DNA of 7,514 nucleotides, from the NCBI GenBank assembly GCA_946541435.1, contig CAMNJK010000072.1, positions 1 through 7,514 of the forward strand, written 5' to 3'. This document shows positions 1 to 6,961 of this stretch, one piece after another (the first letter of the stretch is position 1; each line of letters opens with the position of its first letter). The notes beneath the pieces are model-generated. The model made no database searches and had not been told where the DNA came from. It saw only the letters and a list, made by a program, of their open reading frames with translations. The position numbers and the translations under genes were made by a program. Source of the DNA: an uncultured Bacillota bacterium (GTDB lineage: Bacteria; Bacillota; Clostridia; Peptostreptococcales; Anaerovoracaceae).

Positions 1-654
1 GGCGAGCGGGAGATCAAGGCCCTGCAGGACGATGAGGTCATGATCATGCTGGACGCCGTCTCCACCGGAGCCCACCTGACGGACAAAGAGCGCCAGTTCT
101 GGGAGAAGACAAAAAAGAGAGACAAGGCCATCCTGATCCTATTTCTGACCTACGGCCTCAGGCTCTTCGAGCTGCAGCAGCTGAATGTCTCGTCCTTCAA
201 CTTCCAGCGGGGAGAATTCAAGATCTACCGCAAGCGGGACAAGGAGGCGGTCATGCCCCTGAACATCTCCGTCACCGAAGTCGTCCAGGATTATATCGAA
301 AACGAAAGGGCGGAGGACGACCAGCTGGACGAGGAGCACCGGGACGCGCTGTTCCTGTCGCTCCAGGGCAGAAGGATGACAGAACGGGCCATCCGGGACC
401 TGGTGAAGAAATATACATCCATCGGCATGTCCACCTCCAGAAAGAGCGGCTACAGTCCCCACAAGCTGCGGGCTACGGCGGCCACCAGCCTGATCGGACG
501 GGGCAATTCCATCTTCGATGTCCAGGCTCTTCTGGATCACGAACAGGTGACCACCACACAGCTGTACGCGGATCATAAGATGAACGTCAAACGCGACCTG
601 GTCAGGGACATGGAATGGGAACTGGAACGAAAAGGCGAGGACAGCAAACGATAG
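1..654 (+). CDS. Tyrosine recombinase/integrase (XerC/XerD-like), 5'-truncated
   Basis: C-terminal catalytic part of a tyrosine site-specific recombinase, which cuts and rejoins DNA through a 3'-phosphotyrosine. The frame is open from base 1, so the start and the N-terminal core-binding (SAM-like) domain lie off the left edge. Numbering from the internal Met codon at 40, the catalytic set is visible: R41 (in YGLRLFEL), a Lys in the beta-hairpin around K65, H141 and R144 (SPHKLR), H167 (LLDH) and the nucleophile Y176 (QLYAD). The catalytic region is intact and ends with a charged tail at TAG. The next gene starts 50 bp downstream with no terminator between, so co-transcription is likely. It could be a host Xer-type enzyme or a mobile-element integrase. 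No attachment site or element genes are visible, so a chromosomal Xer-like role is slightly preferred. The family call is secure; the exact role is not. Confidence 0.93.
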   Translation, partial: GEREIKALQDDEVMIMLDAVSTGAHLTDKERQFWEKTKKRDKAILILFLTYGLRLFELQQLNVSSFNFQRGEFKIYRKRDKEAVMPLNISVTEVVQDYIENERAEDDQLDEEHRDALFLSLQGRRMTERAIRDLVKKYTSIGMSTSRKSGYSPHKLRATAATSLIGRGNSIFDVQALLDHEQVTTTQLYADHKMNVKRDLVRDMEWELERKGEDSKR

Positions 655-704
655 TCCCGGCCAATCAAGAATATCATCAAAAAAACAGGAAGGAATCGAC
701 ATAC

Positions 705-1997
705 ATGCAGAGCAATACCAACGAACTTCTGAAAAATGAATTTCACATCTCTGAAGATGTGCTCAGGCTGGTGGAGGAATGCGAGAAGGAATCCGCCGGC
801 CTGTTCAGTCACCTGGACGATGTGAAGGCTTATAATCAGTACAAGATCCTGGATGCTTTCCAGAAGAACGGCATCCGGGACATGCATTTCCACTGGAACA
901 CAGGCTACGGATACGATGATCCGGGCAGGGATGCCATCGAACGGGTCTATGCCTCCATCTTTCATACGGAAGCGGCCCTGGTCCGTCCCATCATCGTCAA
1001 CGGGACCCACGCCCTGACCCTGGCGCTCATGGGACCGCTGCGTCCCGGGGATGAGCTCATCTACAGTACCGGCGGCCCCTACGATACCCTGGAGGAAGTG
1101 ATCGGCATCCGGGGGGAGGGAAAAGGCTCCCTGAAGGATTTCGGCGTGAATTATAAGCAGGTGGAGCTTCGTCCCGACGGGACCATCGATCTGGAAGCCC
1201 TGGGCCGGGCCATCGGTCCCGCCACGAAGATGGTCTGCCTGCAGCGGGCCACAGGATACGGCTGGCGAAAGGCCATTACCATTGAAGAGATCAAAGCCTG
1301 GGCGGACTTCGTCCACGGCATCCGGCCGGACATCATCTGTATGGTGGACAACTGCTACGGAGAGTTCCTGCACGTCCAGGAACCCACGGACGTGGGCGCG
1401 GATATCATGGCAGGCTCCCTGATCAAGAATCCCGGCGGCGGACTGGCCCTCACCGGCGGATATGTGGTGGGACGGGAGGACCTGATCGAGAAAGTGTCCT
1501 ACCGGATGACTTCCCCGGGCATCGGCGGCGAATGCGGTCTCACCTTCGGACAGACCCGTTCCATGCTGCAGGGCCTCTTCATGGCGCCGCAGACCGTAAA
1601 CGGGGCGGTGAAGGGCGCTGTACTCTGCGCCGGAGTCTTCGGGAAGCTGGGCTTCGAGACCTGTCCGGGTCCCGCGGATTCCCGCAGCGACATCATCCAG
1701 GCGGTGAAGCTGGGCTCGCCGGAAGCGGTGGTGGCTTTCTGCCAGGGCATTCAGGCCGCGGCTCCCGTGGACGCTTACGTGAAGCCGGAGCCCTGGGATA
1801 TGCCGGGTTATGAGGACCCCGTGGTCATGGCCGCGGGCGCCTTCGTACAGGGATCATCCATCGAGCTTTCGGCAGACGCGCCCATCCGGCCTCCCTATGT
1901 GGTTTATTTTCAGGGCGGCCTGACCTATGAGCACTCCAGATTCGGCGTGATCCGCGCCCTGCAGGAGCTTCTGGACCAAAGGCTGGTGCAGCTATGA
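705..1997 (+). CDS. Methionine gamma-lyase family / aluminium-resistance (YnbB-like) PLP protein
   Basis: A 430-residue fold-type I PLP-dependent protein of the family annotated as methionine gamma-lyase family or aluminium resistance protein (YnbB of Bacillus). The start at 705 is preferred because AGGAAGGA (687-694) lies 10 nt upstream; the frame is open from 615 but that extension overlaps the recombinase and looks non-coding. Visible marks are the Gly/Tyr-rich NTGYGYDDPGRD segment, a PLP-type NGTHALTLAL segment, D215-N216 with Y218 (MVDNCYGEF) in the cofactor pocket, and probable Schiff-base Lys K241 in SLIKNPGGG. A C-S lyase reaction on Met or related thiols is the family prediction, but the physiological substrate is poorly established and the aluminium-resistance label should not be read literally. 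Length is normal for the family. Its stop overlaps the next start by ATGA, implying translational coupling with a membrane protein. Confidence 0.93.
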   Translation: MQSNTNELLKNEFHISEDVLRLVEECEKESAGLFSHLDDVKAYNQYKILDAFQKNGIRDMHFHWNTGYGYDDPGRDAIERVYASIFHTEAALVRPIIVNGTHALTLALMGPLRPGDELIYSTGGPYDTLEEVIGIRGEGKGSLKDFGVNYKQVELRPDGTIDLEALGRAIGPATKMVCLQRATGYGWRKAITIEEIKAWADFVHGIRPDIICMVDNCYGEFLHVQEPTDVGADIMAGSLIKNPGGGLALTGGYVVGREDLIEKVSYRMTSPGIGGECGLTFGQTRSMLQGLFMAPQTVNGAVKGAVLCAGVFGKLGFETCPGPADSRSDIIQAVKLGSPEAVVAFCQGIQAAAPVDAYVKPEPWDMPGYEDPVVMAAGAFVQGSSIELSADAPIRPPYVVYFQGGLTYEHSRFGVIRALQELLDQRLVQL

Positions 1998-2734
1998 CAG
2001 ACGAAGAAGGAAAAGAAAAAAAGAGAGCGGCATTCCGGAAGATATCAGCCGGTATCAAACTGGCGCTGCTTTTGGTGCTCCTGATCGGGATCCCGGCGTA
2101 TATCTTTTTCTTCCACCACGATCTGATCGAGGAGTTCAACTCCATCCAGGAGATCGAAGCCTTTTTCCTGCAGTACCGGCACCAGAGCATGCTGATCTAT
2201 CTGGGTCTGCAGATCCTGCAGATCGTGATCTGCATCCTGCCGGGACAGGCCATGCAGCTGGCGGCAGGGTATCTGTTCCACTTCTGGATCGGCTTCATCC
2301 TGACCATGGCCGGCGCCTTTCTCGGGACTATACTCACATACTATCTGGCCCGTATCCTGGGCCACGACGCCATGCATATGATCTTCGGGGAAGAGAAGAT
2401 CAATGATTCCCTGAACAAGATCAACAGCAGGAAGGGCGTGGCCATCGTCTTCCTGATCTATTTGATCCCCGGGGTACCGAAGGATCTGTGCACCTACGCC
2501 GCCGGCCTGTCCGAGATGAAGCTGAAGCCTTTCCTGCTTCTCTCCATGGTGGGAAGGGCGCCGGGCATGATTGGATCCCTTATGATCGGGCAGCAGGTCA
2601 ATACCGGGGGCTATGCCAGCGCAGCTGTCATCGCGGGCTGCATCTGCGTCATGTTTATCCTGGGCCTGATCTTTCGCCGGAGGGTCACGGATTTCCTTGA
2701 CCGGATCTACCTGAAACTGCAGAAGATGATGTGA
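1994..2734 (+). CDS. TVP38/TMEM64 family (VTT/DedA-type) membrane protein
   Basis: A 246-residue integral membrane protein of the TVP38/TMEM64 (VTT domain, DedA superfamily) group. A charged Lys/Arg/Glu-rich N-terminus (1-17) precedes a first helix at about 21-40. The VTT domain spans about 66-200, with Pro-Gly turns at 83-84 and 159-160, a small-residue segment around 107-123 (AGAFLGTILTYYLARILG) and a GRAPG turn near 187-191. A last helix at about 208-227 ends in a basic cytosolic tail. Members are proposed lipid scramblases or flippases and influence envelope homeostasis; the substrate here cannot be read from sequence. The start is fixed by the ATGA overlap with the PLP enzyme, with only a weak AAAGG site upstream, so translation probably depends on termination of the preceding gene. 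No convincing terminator follows: the T-run at 2743-2749 lacks a real stem. Confidence 0.9.
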   Translation: MTDEEGKEKKRAAFRKISAGIKLALLLVLLIGIPAYIFFFHHDLIEEFNSIQEIEAFFLQYRHQSMLIYLGLQILQIVICILPGQAMQLAAGYLFHFWIGFILTMAGAFLGTILTYYLARILGHDAMHMIFGEEKINDSLNKINSRKGVAIVFLIYLIPGVPKDLCTYAAGLSEMKLKPFLLLSMVGRAPGMIGSLMIGQQVNTGGYASAAVIAGCICVMFILGLIFRRRVTDFLDRIYLKLQKMM

Positions 2735-2761
2735 TCCATGCATTTTTTTATCATTTTGTCA

Positions 2762-2789
2762 TTGTCATTTTATCGATAGCAAGTATAAT
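2762..2789 (+). promoter_or_regulatory. Sigma-A-type promoter for cysD-cysNC
   Basis: TTGTCA (2762-2767), a 16-nt spacer and a perfect TATAAT (2784-2789) in an AT-rich gap between GC-rich genes. Transcription should start near 2796, leaving a leader of about 100 nt before cysD. The spacer holds an 8-bp palindrome TATCGATA (2771-2778). Direct repeats of TCATTTT (2751-2757 and 2765-2771) flank the -35. This is the best promoter in the window. Confidence 0.75.
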
Positions 2790-2796
2790 ATTAAAT

Positions 2797-2810
2797 AGAT
2801 ATGTATATCT
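2797..2810 (+). promoter_or_regulatory. AT-rich inverted repeat at predicted transcription start (possible operator)
   Basis: AGATAT and ATATCT form perfect 6-bp arms separated by GT, directly after the predicted start near 2796. The position suits a repressor site. It does not resemble the two LacI-type dyads upstream of sbp (no central CG, no GTGA arms), so if bound it would be by a different regulator. AT-rich palindromes arise easily by chance. Confidence 0.3.
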
Positions 2811-2817
2811 TCAGAAA

Positions 2818-2881
2818 GCTCCGTCTGATCGGAGCCGGTTCCGGGACATGGAGCTGACCAGCTTTTGCATGTGTACGGAAC
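2818..2881 (+). promoter_or_regulatory. Structured cysD leader with two hairpins
   Basis: Hairpin A pairs GCTCCG (2818-2823) with CGGAGC (2830-2835) around a 6-nt loop. Hairpin B pairs GTTCCG (2838-2843) with CGGAAC (2876-2881), then ACATG (2846-2850) with CATGT (2868-2872), topped by AGCT-GACC-AGCT (2852-2863). It ends directly before the cysD Shine-Dalgarno at 2882. GCTCC (2818-2822) could instead pair with a second GGAGC (2850-2854), so alternative folds exist. No S-box or T-box signature is recognised. Pairing is read by eye, without energy calculation. Confidence 0.4.
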
Positions 2882-2901
2882 AGGAGGGAGTAATTCAATG
2901 A
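2848..2901 (+). CDS. Possible 17-aa leader peptide (Cys-Met-Cys) overlapping cysD
   Basis: A short open frame encodes [17 protein letters not shown] and stops at TGA 2899-2901, sharing ATGA with the cysD start. Three of its 17 residues at positions 7-9 are Cys, Met, Cys, which is notable in front of a sulfate-activation operon. Its start codon and Cys codons lie in opposite arms of hairpin B, and the cysD Shine-Dalgarno lies inside its frame, so translation here would affect both. Against it, the nearest Shine-Dalgarno-like GGAG (2831-2834) is 13 nt away and within hairpin A. The TGA overlap is also automatic once the second codon of cysD begins with A. By family analogy, cysteine-rich leader ORFs act as attenuators of sulfur genes in mycobacteria. 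Expression here is unproven. Confidence 0.3.
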   Translation: MELTSFCMCTEQEGVIQ

Positions 2902-3791
2902 ATCATCTGGACCGCCTTGAGGCGGAAGCAATCTATATCATGCGTGAGGTCGCGGCAGAATGCGAGAAGCCTGTTATGCTGTATTCCATCGGCAAGGACT
3001 CCTCCGTCATGCTCCACCTGGCCATGAAGGCGTTTTATCCTGAAAAACCGCCGTTCCCGTTCCTTCACGTGAACACCACGTGGAAGTTCAAGGAAATGAT
3101 CGAATTCCGTGATCGCAGAGCGAAAGAGCTGGGGATCGAAATGCTGGAGTACATCAATGAAGAGGGTGTGCGGCAGGGGATCAATCCTTTCGACCACGGT
3201 TCTGCCTATACGGACATCATGAAGACCCAGGCCCTGAAGCAGGCCCTGGACAAGTACGGATTCACCGCGGCCTTCGGCGGCGGACGCCGTGACGAGGAGA
3301 AGAGCAGAGCCAAGGAGCGTCTGTTCTCATTCCGTAACAGCGAGCACGCCTGGGATCCGAAGAATCAGCGTCCCGAAATGTGGAAGTGCTACAATACGGA
3401 GATCCACAAGGGAGAGAGCATCCGTGTCTTCCCGATCTCCAACTGGACAGAAACCGACATCTGGCAATACATCAAGCGCGAGAATATTCCTATCGTGCCG
3501 CTTTATTTCGCGGCGGAGCGTCCTGTGGTGGAACGGGACGGTCAGCTGATCCTGGTGGATGACGACCGTCTGCCGCTTCATCCCGGAGAGGTCCCGCAGA
3601 TGAAGATGGTACGGTTCCGGACCCTGGGATGCTACCCGCTTTCCGGCGGTGTGGAGTCCACGGCAACGGATATCGACGGTATCATCGAAGAGACCCTGAG
3701 CGCCGCCGAATCCGAGCGGACCAGCCGGATCATCGATAAGGACAGCGGATCAGCCAGTATGGAAAAGAGAAAACGGGAAGGATATTTCTAA
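2898..3791 (+). CDS. cysD: Sulfate adenylyltransferase subunit 2 (ATP sulfurylase, CysD)
   Basis: Catalytic subunit of the cytosolic CysDN ATP sulfurylase, which forms APS and pyrophosphate from ATP and sulfate. At 297 residues it matches the usual length of about 300. The start at 2898 has AGGAGGG (2882-2888) upstream; an in-frame TTG at 2865 is rejected because it would lie upstream of this site and add non-family residues. The PP-loop SIGKDS is at 30-35 in a near-identical family context ([17 protein letters not shown]). [10 protein letters not shown] is at 127-136, followed by the NWTE-DIWQY and [10 protein letters not shown] segments, RTLGC at 241-245, and the usual [13 protein letters not shown] C-terminus. 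An oddity is N59 in HVNTTWKF, where E. coli CysD has HVDTGWKF. The gene overlaps cysNC by one base (TAATG), so the partners are co-translated. Confidence 0.98.
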   Translation: MNHLDRLEAEAIYIMREVAAECEKPVMLYSIGKDSSVMLHLAMKAFYPEKPPFPFLHVNTTWKFKEMIEFRDRRAKELGIEMLEYINEEGVRQGINPFDHGSAYTDIMKTQALKQALDKYGFTAAFGGGRRDEEKSRAKERLFSFRNSEHAWDPKNQRPEMWKCYNTEIHKGESIRVFPISNWTETDIWQYIKRENIPIVPLYFAAERPVVERDGQLILVDDDRLPLHPGEVPQMKMVRFRTLGCYPLSGGVESTATDIDGIIEETLSAAESERTSRIIDKDSGSASMEKRKREGYF

Positions 3792-5620
3792 TGAAGGAAC
3801 TGTTGAAATTCATTACATGCGGCAGCGTGGACGACGGAAAGTCCACACTGATCGGACATATGCTTTATGATGCCAAGCTGCTCTTCGCGGACCAGCAGCA
3901 GTCACTGATCATGGACAGCAAGGTAGGCAGCCGCGGCGGCGAGATCGACTATTCTCTGCTGCTGGACGGACTGATGGCTGAGCGTGAGCAGGGCATCACC
4001 ATCGACGTAGCCTATCGGTATTTTACCACGGAGCACCGCAGCTTCATCGTTGCGGACACACCGGGACACGAAGAGTATACCAGGAACATGGCTGTCGGCG
4101 CATCTTTCGCTGACCTGGCCGTCATCCTGATCGACGCTTCCAAGGGCATCCTGGTCCAGACCCGGCGCCATGCCCGGATCTGCGCCATGATGGGTATCCG
4201 TCATTTCGTATTCGCCCTGAACAAGATGGACCTGGTGGGATACGACCAGCACAGATTTGAAGAACTGTCCCGGGATATCCGGGTCCTGGCTGCGGAACTT
4301 GATCTGCAGAACATCAAGGTGATCCCCGTCTCCGCTACCGAGGGAGACAACGTCACCACCAGGTCCCCCAACATGCCCTGGTACAAGGATGAGACTCTTC
4401 TGGAGTGGCTGGAGCAGGTGGATGTTTCCGCTGACCAGGACGAAGAGGGCTTTGTCCTTCCGGTACAGCGTGTCTGCCGTCCGGACCGGACATTCCGCGG
4501 TTTTGCCGGCCAGATCGAATCCGGCGAGGTCCATACGGGCGACACACTGACCGTTCTGCCCAGCCAGGAGACCGCTTCCGTACAGCGCCTCTTCCACATG
4601 GACGAGGAAACGGACTGCGCTTCCGCAGGCATGCCTGTGACCATCTGCCTGGACAGGGAAGTGGACGTTTCCCGCGGCAGCGTGCTGGTGCAGGGGACGG
4701 ATCTGCAGATGACCGGTATGTTCTCCGCCACCATCCTGTGGATGGATGACGAGAAGCTGGTGGAAGGCAAGAGCTACTTCCTGAAGCTGGGTACCCAGAA
4801 GGTCCCGGCCACCGTCATGAAGATCGATTACCGGATCGACGTCAATACCGGCGACCATGTACCGGCAAAGGATATCCGCAAGAACGAGATCGCCCGCTGT
4901 GAGATCGCAGCGTCCAGAGCCATCGTCTTCGACGCTTTCGAGAAACACCGGACCATGGGTGAATTCATCCTCATCGACCGGATCACCAATATGACCTCCG
5001 CCTGCGGCACCGTGCTCCATCCTCTGCGCAGATCCGAGAACCTGACCTGGCAGGAGCTGGACATCACAAGGGAGATCCGCGCGGCCGGACTGAACCAGAA
5101 GCCGAAGACCCTGTGGTTCACCGGACTTTCCGGCGCCGGCAAGTCCACTCTGGCCAATGCCATCGAAAAGAACCTGACCCTGCAGGGCAAGCACACCATG
5201 CTGCTGGACGGCGACAACATCCGTATGGGCATCAACAACAACCTGGGATTCACCGAACGCGACCGGATCGAGAACATCCGCCGTGTCAGTGAAGTGGCCA
5301 AGCTGCTCAACGATGCCGGCCTGATCACACTGACTGCATTCATCTCACCTTACCGGGCAGACCGGCGCAGAGCGAGAGAGATCATCGGAACCGACGATTT
5401 CATCGAGATCTACGTCAGCACACCGCTGGAAGAGTGCGAGAAGCGGGATGTGAAGGGCCTCTACAAGAAGGCGCGCAGCGGCGATATCCCCAACTTCACG
5501 GGAATCAACAGCCCCTATGAAGCACCGGAAAATCCGGAGATCACCATCGATACCAGCAAATACAGCCTGGAGGAAGCGGTGGATCTGCTGCTGAAGGAGC
5601 TGGAGCCGTATCTGGCATAA
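3791..5620 (+). CDS. cysNC: Bifunctional sulfate adenylyltransferase subunit 1 / adenylylsulfate kinase (CysN-CysC fusion)
   Basis: A 609-residue fusion of the regulatory GTPase of ATP sulfurylase and APS kinase. The CysN part (about 1-430) has G1 GSVDDGKS (11-18), G3 DTPGHEEY (89-96), G4 NKMD (144-147) and a G5-like SATEGDN, followed by EF-Tu-like beta-barrel domains. The CysC part (about 440-609) has P-loop GLSGAGKST (445-453), DGDNIRMGINNNLGF, the ISPYRADR motif with S519 at the phospho-Ser position of E. coli CysC, and the CEKRD-KGLYKKAR and NFTGINSPYE segments. GTP hydrolysis by CysN drives APS formation with CysD, and CysC phosphorylates APS to PAPS. Such fusions are well known (NodQ type). 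The N-terminus is shorter than in E. coli CysN, beginning ten residues before the P-loop. No PAPS reductase or sulfotransferase is visible, so whether PAPS feeds cysteine synthesis or sulfation cannot be decided here. A terminator follows. Confidence 0.97.
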   Translation: MKELLKFITCGSVDDGKSTLIGHMLYDAKLLFADQQQSLIMDSKVGSRGGEIDYSLLLDGLMAEREQGITIDVAYRYFTTEHRSFIVADTPGHEEYTRNMAVGASFADLAVILIDASKGILVQTRRHARICAMMGIRHFVFALNKMDLVGYDQHRFEELSRDIRVLAAELDLQNIKVIPVSATEGDNVTTRSPNMPWYKDETLLEWLEQVDVSADQDEEGFVLPVQRVCRPDRTFRGFAGQIESGEVHTGDTLTVLPSQETASVQRLFHMDEETDCASAGMPVTICLDREVDVSRGSVLVQGTDLQMTGMFSATILWMDDEKLVEGKSYFLKLGTQKVPATVMKIDYRIDVNTGDHVPAKDIRKNEIARCEIAASRAIVFDAFEKHRTMGEFILIDRITNMTSACGTVLHPLRRSENLTWQELDITREIRAAGLNQKPKTLWFTGLSGAGKSTLANAIEKNLTLQGKHTMLLDGDNIRMGINNNLGFTERDRIENIRRVSEVAKLLNDAGLITLTAFISPYRADRRRAREIIGTDDFIEIYVSTPLEECEKRDVKGLYKKARSGDIPNFTGINSPYEAPENPEITIDTSKYSLEEAVDLLLKELEPYLA

Positions 5621-5669
5621 GGAAACGCAGGACAGGGACCTGATCGGACCTGTTCCCAATGAATGATTC

Positions 5670-5712
5670 AGGCAGTGGACGATTCAGCCGAATATGATGT
5701 CCACTGCCTTTT
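5670..5712 (+). terminator. Rho-independent terminator after cysNC
   Basis: A perfect 10-bp stem pairs GGCAGTGGAC (5671-5680) with GTCCACTGCC (5699-5708), extended by an A-T pair (5670/5709). The 18-nt loop contains a further ATTC/GAAT stem (5682-5685, 5690-5693). Only four T follow (5709-5712), so termination may be incomplete, which matters because the lacI-type gene begins 55 bp later without an obvious promoter of its own. Confidence 0.75.
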
Positions 5713-5766
5713 CACATCTGTTCACCGCACGATGGACCGATGCAAAGGCAGGGGAGGGCACAGAGA

Positions 5767-6822
5767 ATGTCTTTGAAAGAAATTGCGAAGAGAGCCGGCA
5801 CATCACCGGCAACTGTCTCGCGGATCCTGAACGATCCCGATCATCGCTGCAGCGATCCCGGCGTGCGGGACCGGGTGTGGAAGGCGGCCATGGAGCTGCA
5901 CTATGTACCGAACGAGGCTGCCAGGAACCTGAAAAAAGGGGCCCGGAAGTCCGAAGAGAATGTCCGGTATATCCAGGTGCTGATGACCCGTACGGAACGC
6001 AGTCATGCCGATCCCTTTTTTACCGAGGTGCTCCGGGTGGTGGAATCGGAGATCCACAGGAACTCCTGCATCCTGTCACAGGTCTGGTATGTATCTGCCT
6101 TTTCCAGCGACAAGCAGTGCCAGTCCGGCAATGTGACCCGGCAGGTGGAGGAACTCTATCAGGATACGGAGGGAAAGACTGACGGGCTCATCGTCATCGG
6201 AAGATGCAATAAGGTCGCCCTGAAATGTCTGAAGGAACGATTCCGGAACCTGGTGTCCATCAACCGCAATCCCACCAACCGGGAGATCGATGAAGTGACC
6301 TGTGACGGCAGGAAGATCGCCACATCCGCGGTGGAATACCTGCTGACCAGGGGCCACCGCGACATCGGGTATGTGGGAGAGTGCAACGGTGAAGCCCGCT
6401 ACAGGGGATATGTGGATACCCTGATGAAGCACGATCTGGAGCTTCATCCGGCCTATATCTACGAGACAAAACAGACGGAGACCGCGGGATTTGAGATCAT
6501 GAACAAGATCCTTCATTCCGGTGATATCCCGACAGCCATCTACTGCGCCAACGATATCACCGCCATCGGAATGCTGAAGGCTCTGGAGAAGTCGAAGAAC
6601 AAGTATCTGAATCTGTCCATCATCTCCAGTGACGACATCGAACAGGCCCAGTTCACCAGGCCCATGCTGACCACAGTGGCCCTTCCAAAGGTTGAAATGG
6701 GAAGGTTTGCCGTGTATCTGCTCCTGGACCGGATCGGGGGGAAGCACGATTCCATCACCACCATGGAGCTGGAGGGCCGTCTGGTGGTACGGGAAAGCTG
6801 TACAGATGCCCCGGAGCATTGA
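5767..6822 (+). CDS. LacI-family transcriptional regulator, candidate regulator of sulfate uptake
   Basis: A 351-residue LacI/GalR-family regulator. The start at 5767 is set by GGGGAGGG (5751-5758) and by MSLKEIAKRAG beginning the helix-turn-helix; an in-frame ATG at 5740 lies upstream of that site. The helix-turn-helix is at about 3-22 (recognition helix SPATVSRIL). The hinge helix is near 48-58 (VPNEAARNLKKG), with L55 at the position that intercalates into a central CG step. A periplasmic-binding-protein-like effector domain follows, with SINRN at 164-168, CANDITAIGML at 260-270 and ISSDD at 286-290. Two dyads with central CG lie between this gene and sbp. Most relatives bind sugars or nucleobases, so the effector is unknown. 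Control of sulfate uptake is inferred from position only; the alternative is a sugar-responsive regulator that happens to sit here. No clear promoter is seen in 5713-5766. Confidence 0.95.
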   Translation: MSLKEIAKRAGTSPATVSRILNDPDHRCSDPGVRDRVWKAAMELHYVPNEAARNLKKGARKSEENVRYIQVLMTRTERSHADPFFTEVLRVVESEIHRNSCILSQVWYVSAFSSDKQCQSGNVTRQVEELYQDTEGKTDGLIVIGRCNKVALKCLKERFRNLVSINRNPTNREIDEVTCDGRKIATSAVEYLLTRGHRDIGYVGECNGEARYRGYVDTLMKHDLELHPAYIYETKQTETAGFEIMNKILHSGDIPTAIYCANDITAIGMLKALEKSKNKYLNLSIISSDDIEQAQFTRPMLTTVALPKVEMGRFAVYLLLDRIGGKHDSITTMELEGRLVVRESCTDAPEH

Positions 6823-6830
6823 AATTTCAA

Positions 6831-6848
6831 CGTGATAACGATTTCACA
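6831..6848 (+). promoter_or_regulatory. LacI-type operator 1 (distal)
   Basis: CGTGATAACGATTTCACA, starting 9 nt after the regulator's stop codon. It differs from operator 2 at only two positions and keeps the GTGATAACG left half, central CG and TTTCACA-type right half. Its centre is 125 bp from that of operator 2, close to twelve helical turns, which suits repression looping. It lies upstream of the terminator, so it is inside the regulator's 3' untranslated region. Confidence 0.65.
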
Positions 6849-6870
6849 ATTAGGCCGAAACTGTGCTGGG

Positions 6871-6906
6871 AACAGGCGGGATCCATGGGATCACCGCCTG
6901 TTTTTT
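6871..6906 (+). terminator. Strong Rho-independent terminator after the LacI-family gene
   Basis: AACAGGCGG (6871-6879) pairs with CCGCCTGTT (6894-6902), and the stem continues inward as GATCC (6880-6884) with GGATC (6888-6892) around an ATG loop, with one bulged A at 6893. The stem totals 14 bp. A run of six T covers 6901-6906. This insulates sbp from the regulator gene, so sbp needs its own promoter between 6907 and 7045. Confidence 0.92.
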
Positions 6907-6930
6907 CTTGTTGTCAGAGGGCCGGAAACG

Positions 6931-6961
6931 TTGAAAACATCGATTTTTCACCGGATGTGAT
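6931..6961 (+). promoter_or_regulatory. Possible sbp promoter overlapping operator 2
   Basis: TTGAAA (6931-6936) with TGTGAT (6956-6961) at a 19-nt spacing is the best fit placing the start upstream of the leader ORF. The long spacing and 4/6 match at -10 make it weak. The -10 would sit under operator 2, as expected for repression. The -35 lies in an inverted repeat, TGAAAA-N7-TTTTCA (6932-6950). An alternative is an extended -10, TGCTATTCT (7002-7010), with no good -35. Confidence 0.35.

Noticed and set aside
1..654. Integrase marking a phage or integrative element
   Set aside because: No attachment repeats, excisionase, or other element genes are visible, and the downstream genes are ordinary metabolic ones in similar base composition.
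615..704. Upstream in-frame start for the PLP protein
   Set aside because: It overlaps the recombinase gene, has low-complexity non-family residues, and is bypassed by AGGAAGGA placed for ATG 705.
2743..2749. Terminator after the VTT membrane protein gene
   Set aside because: Seven T are present but the preceding bases form only 3-5 bp pairings, so no Rho-independent terminator is supported.
3902..5194. 430-codon open frame on the minus strand
   Set aside because: It lies wholly antisense to cysNC and is a codon-bias shadow; the plus strand carries full CysN and CysC motifs.
5636..5652. Direct repeat GGACCTG-ATC-GGACCTG after cysNC
   Set aside because: Seven bases is short for a 146-bp gap in GC-rich DNA, and no role or neighbouring copy is seen.
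5709..5716. TTTTCACA half-site that could be an autoregulatory operator for the LacI-family gene
   Set aside because: It matches only the right half of the dyad, and part of it is the terminator T-tract; the left half is the GC stem with no GTGATAACG.
6927..6932. Additional AACGTT core as a third operator
   Set aside because: Flanking bases (CCGGA and GAAAA) do not match the GTGAT and TTCAC arms of the two good sites.
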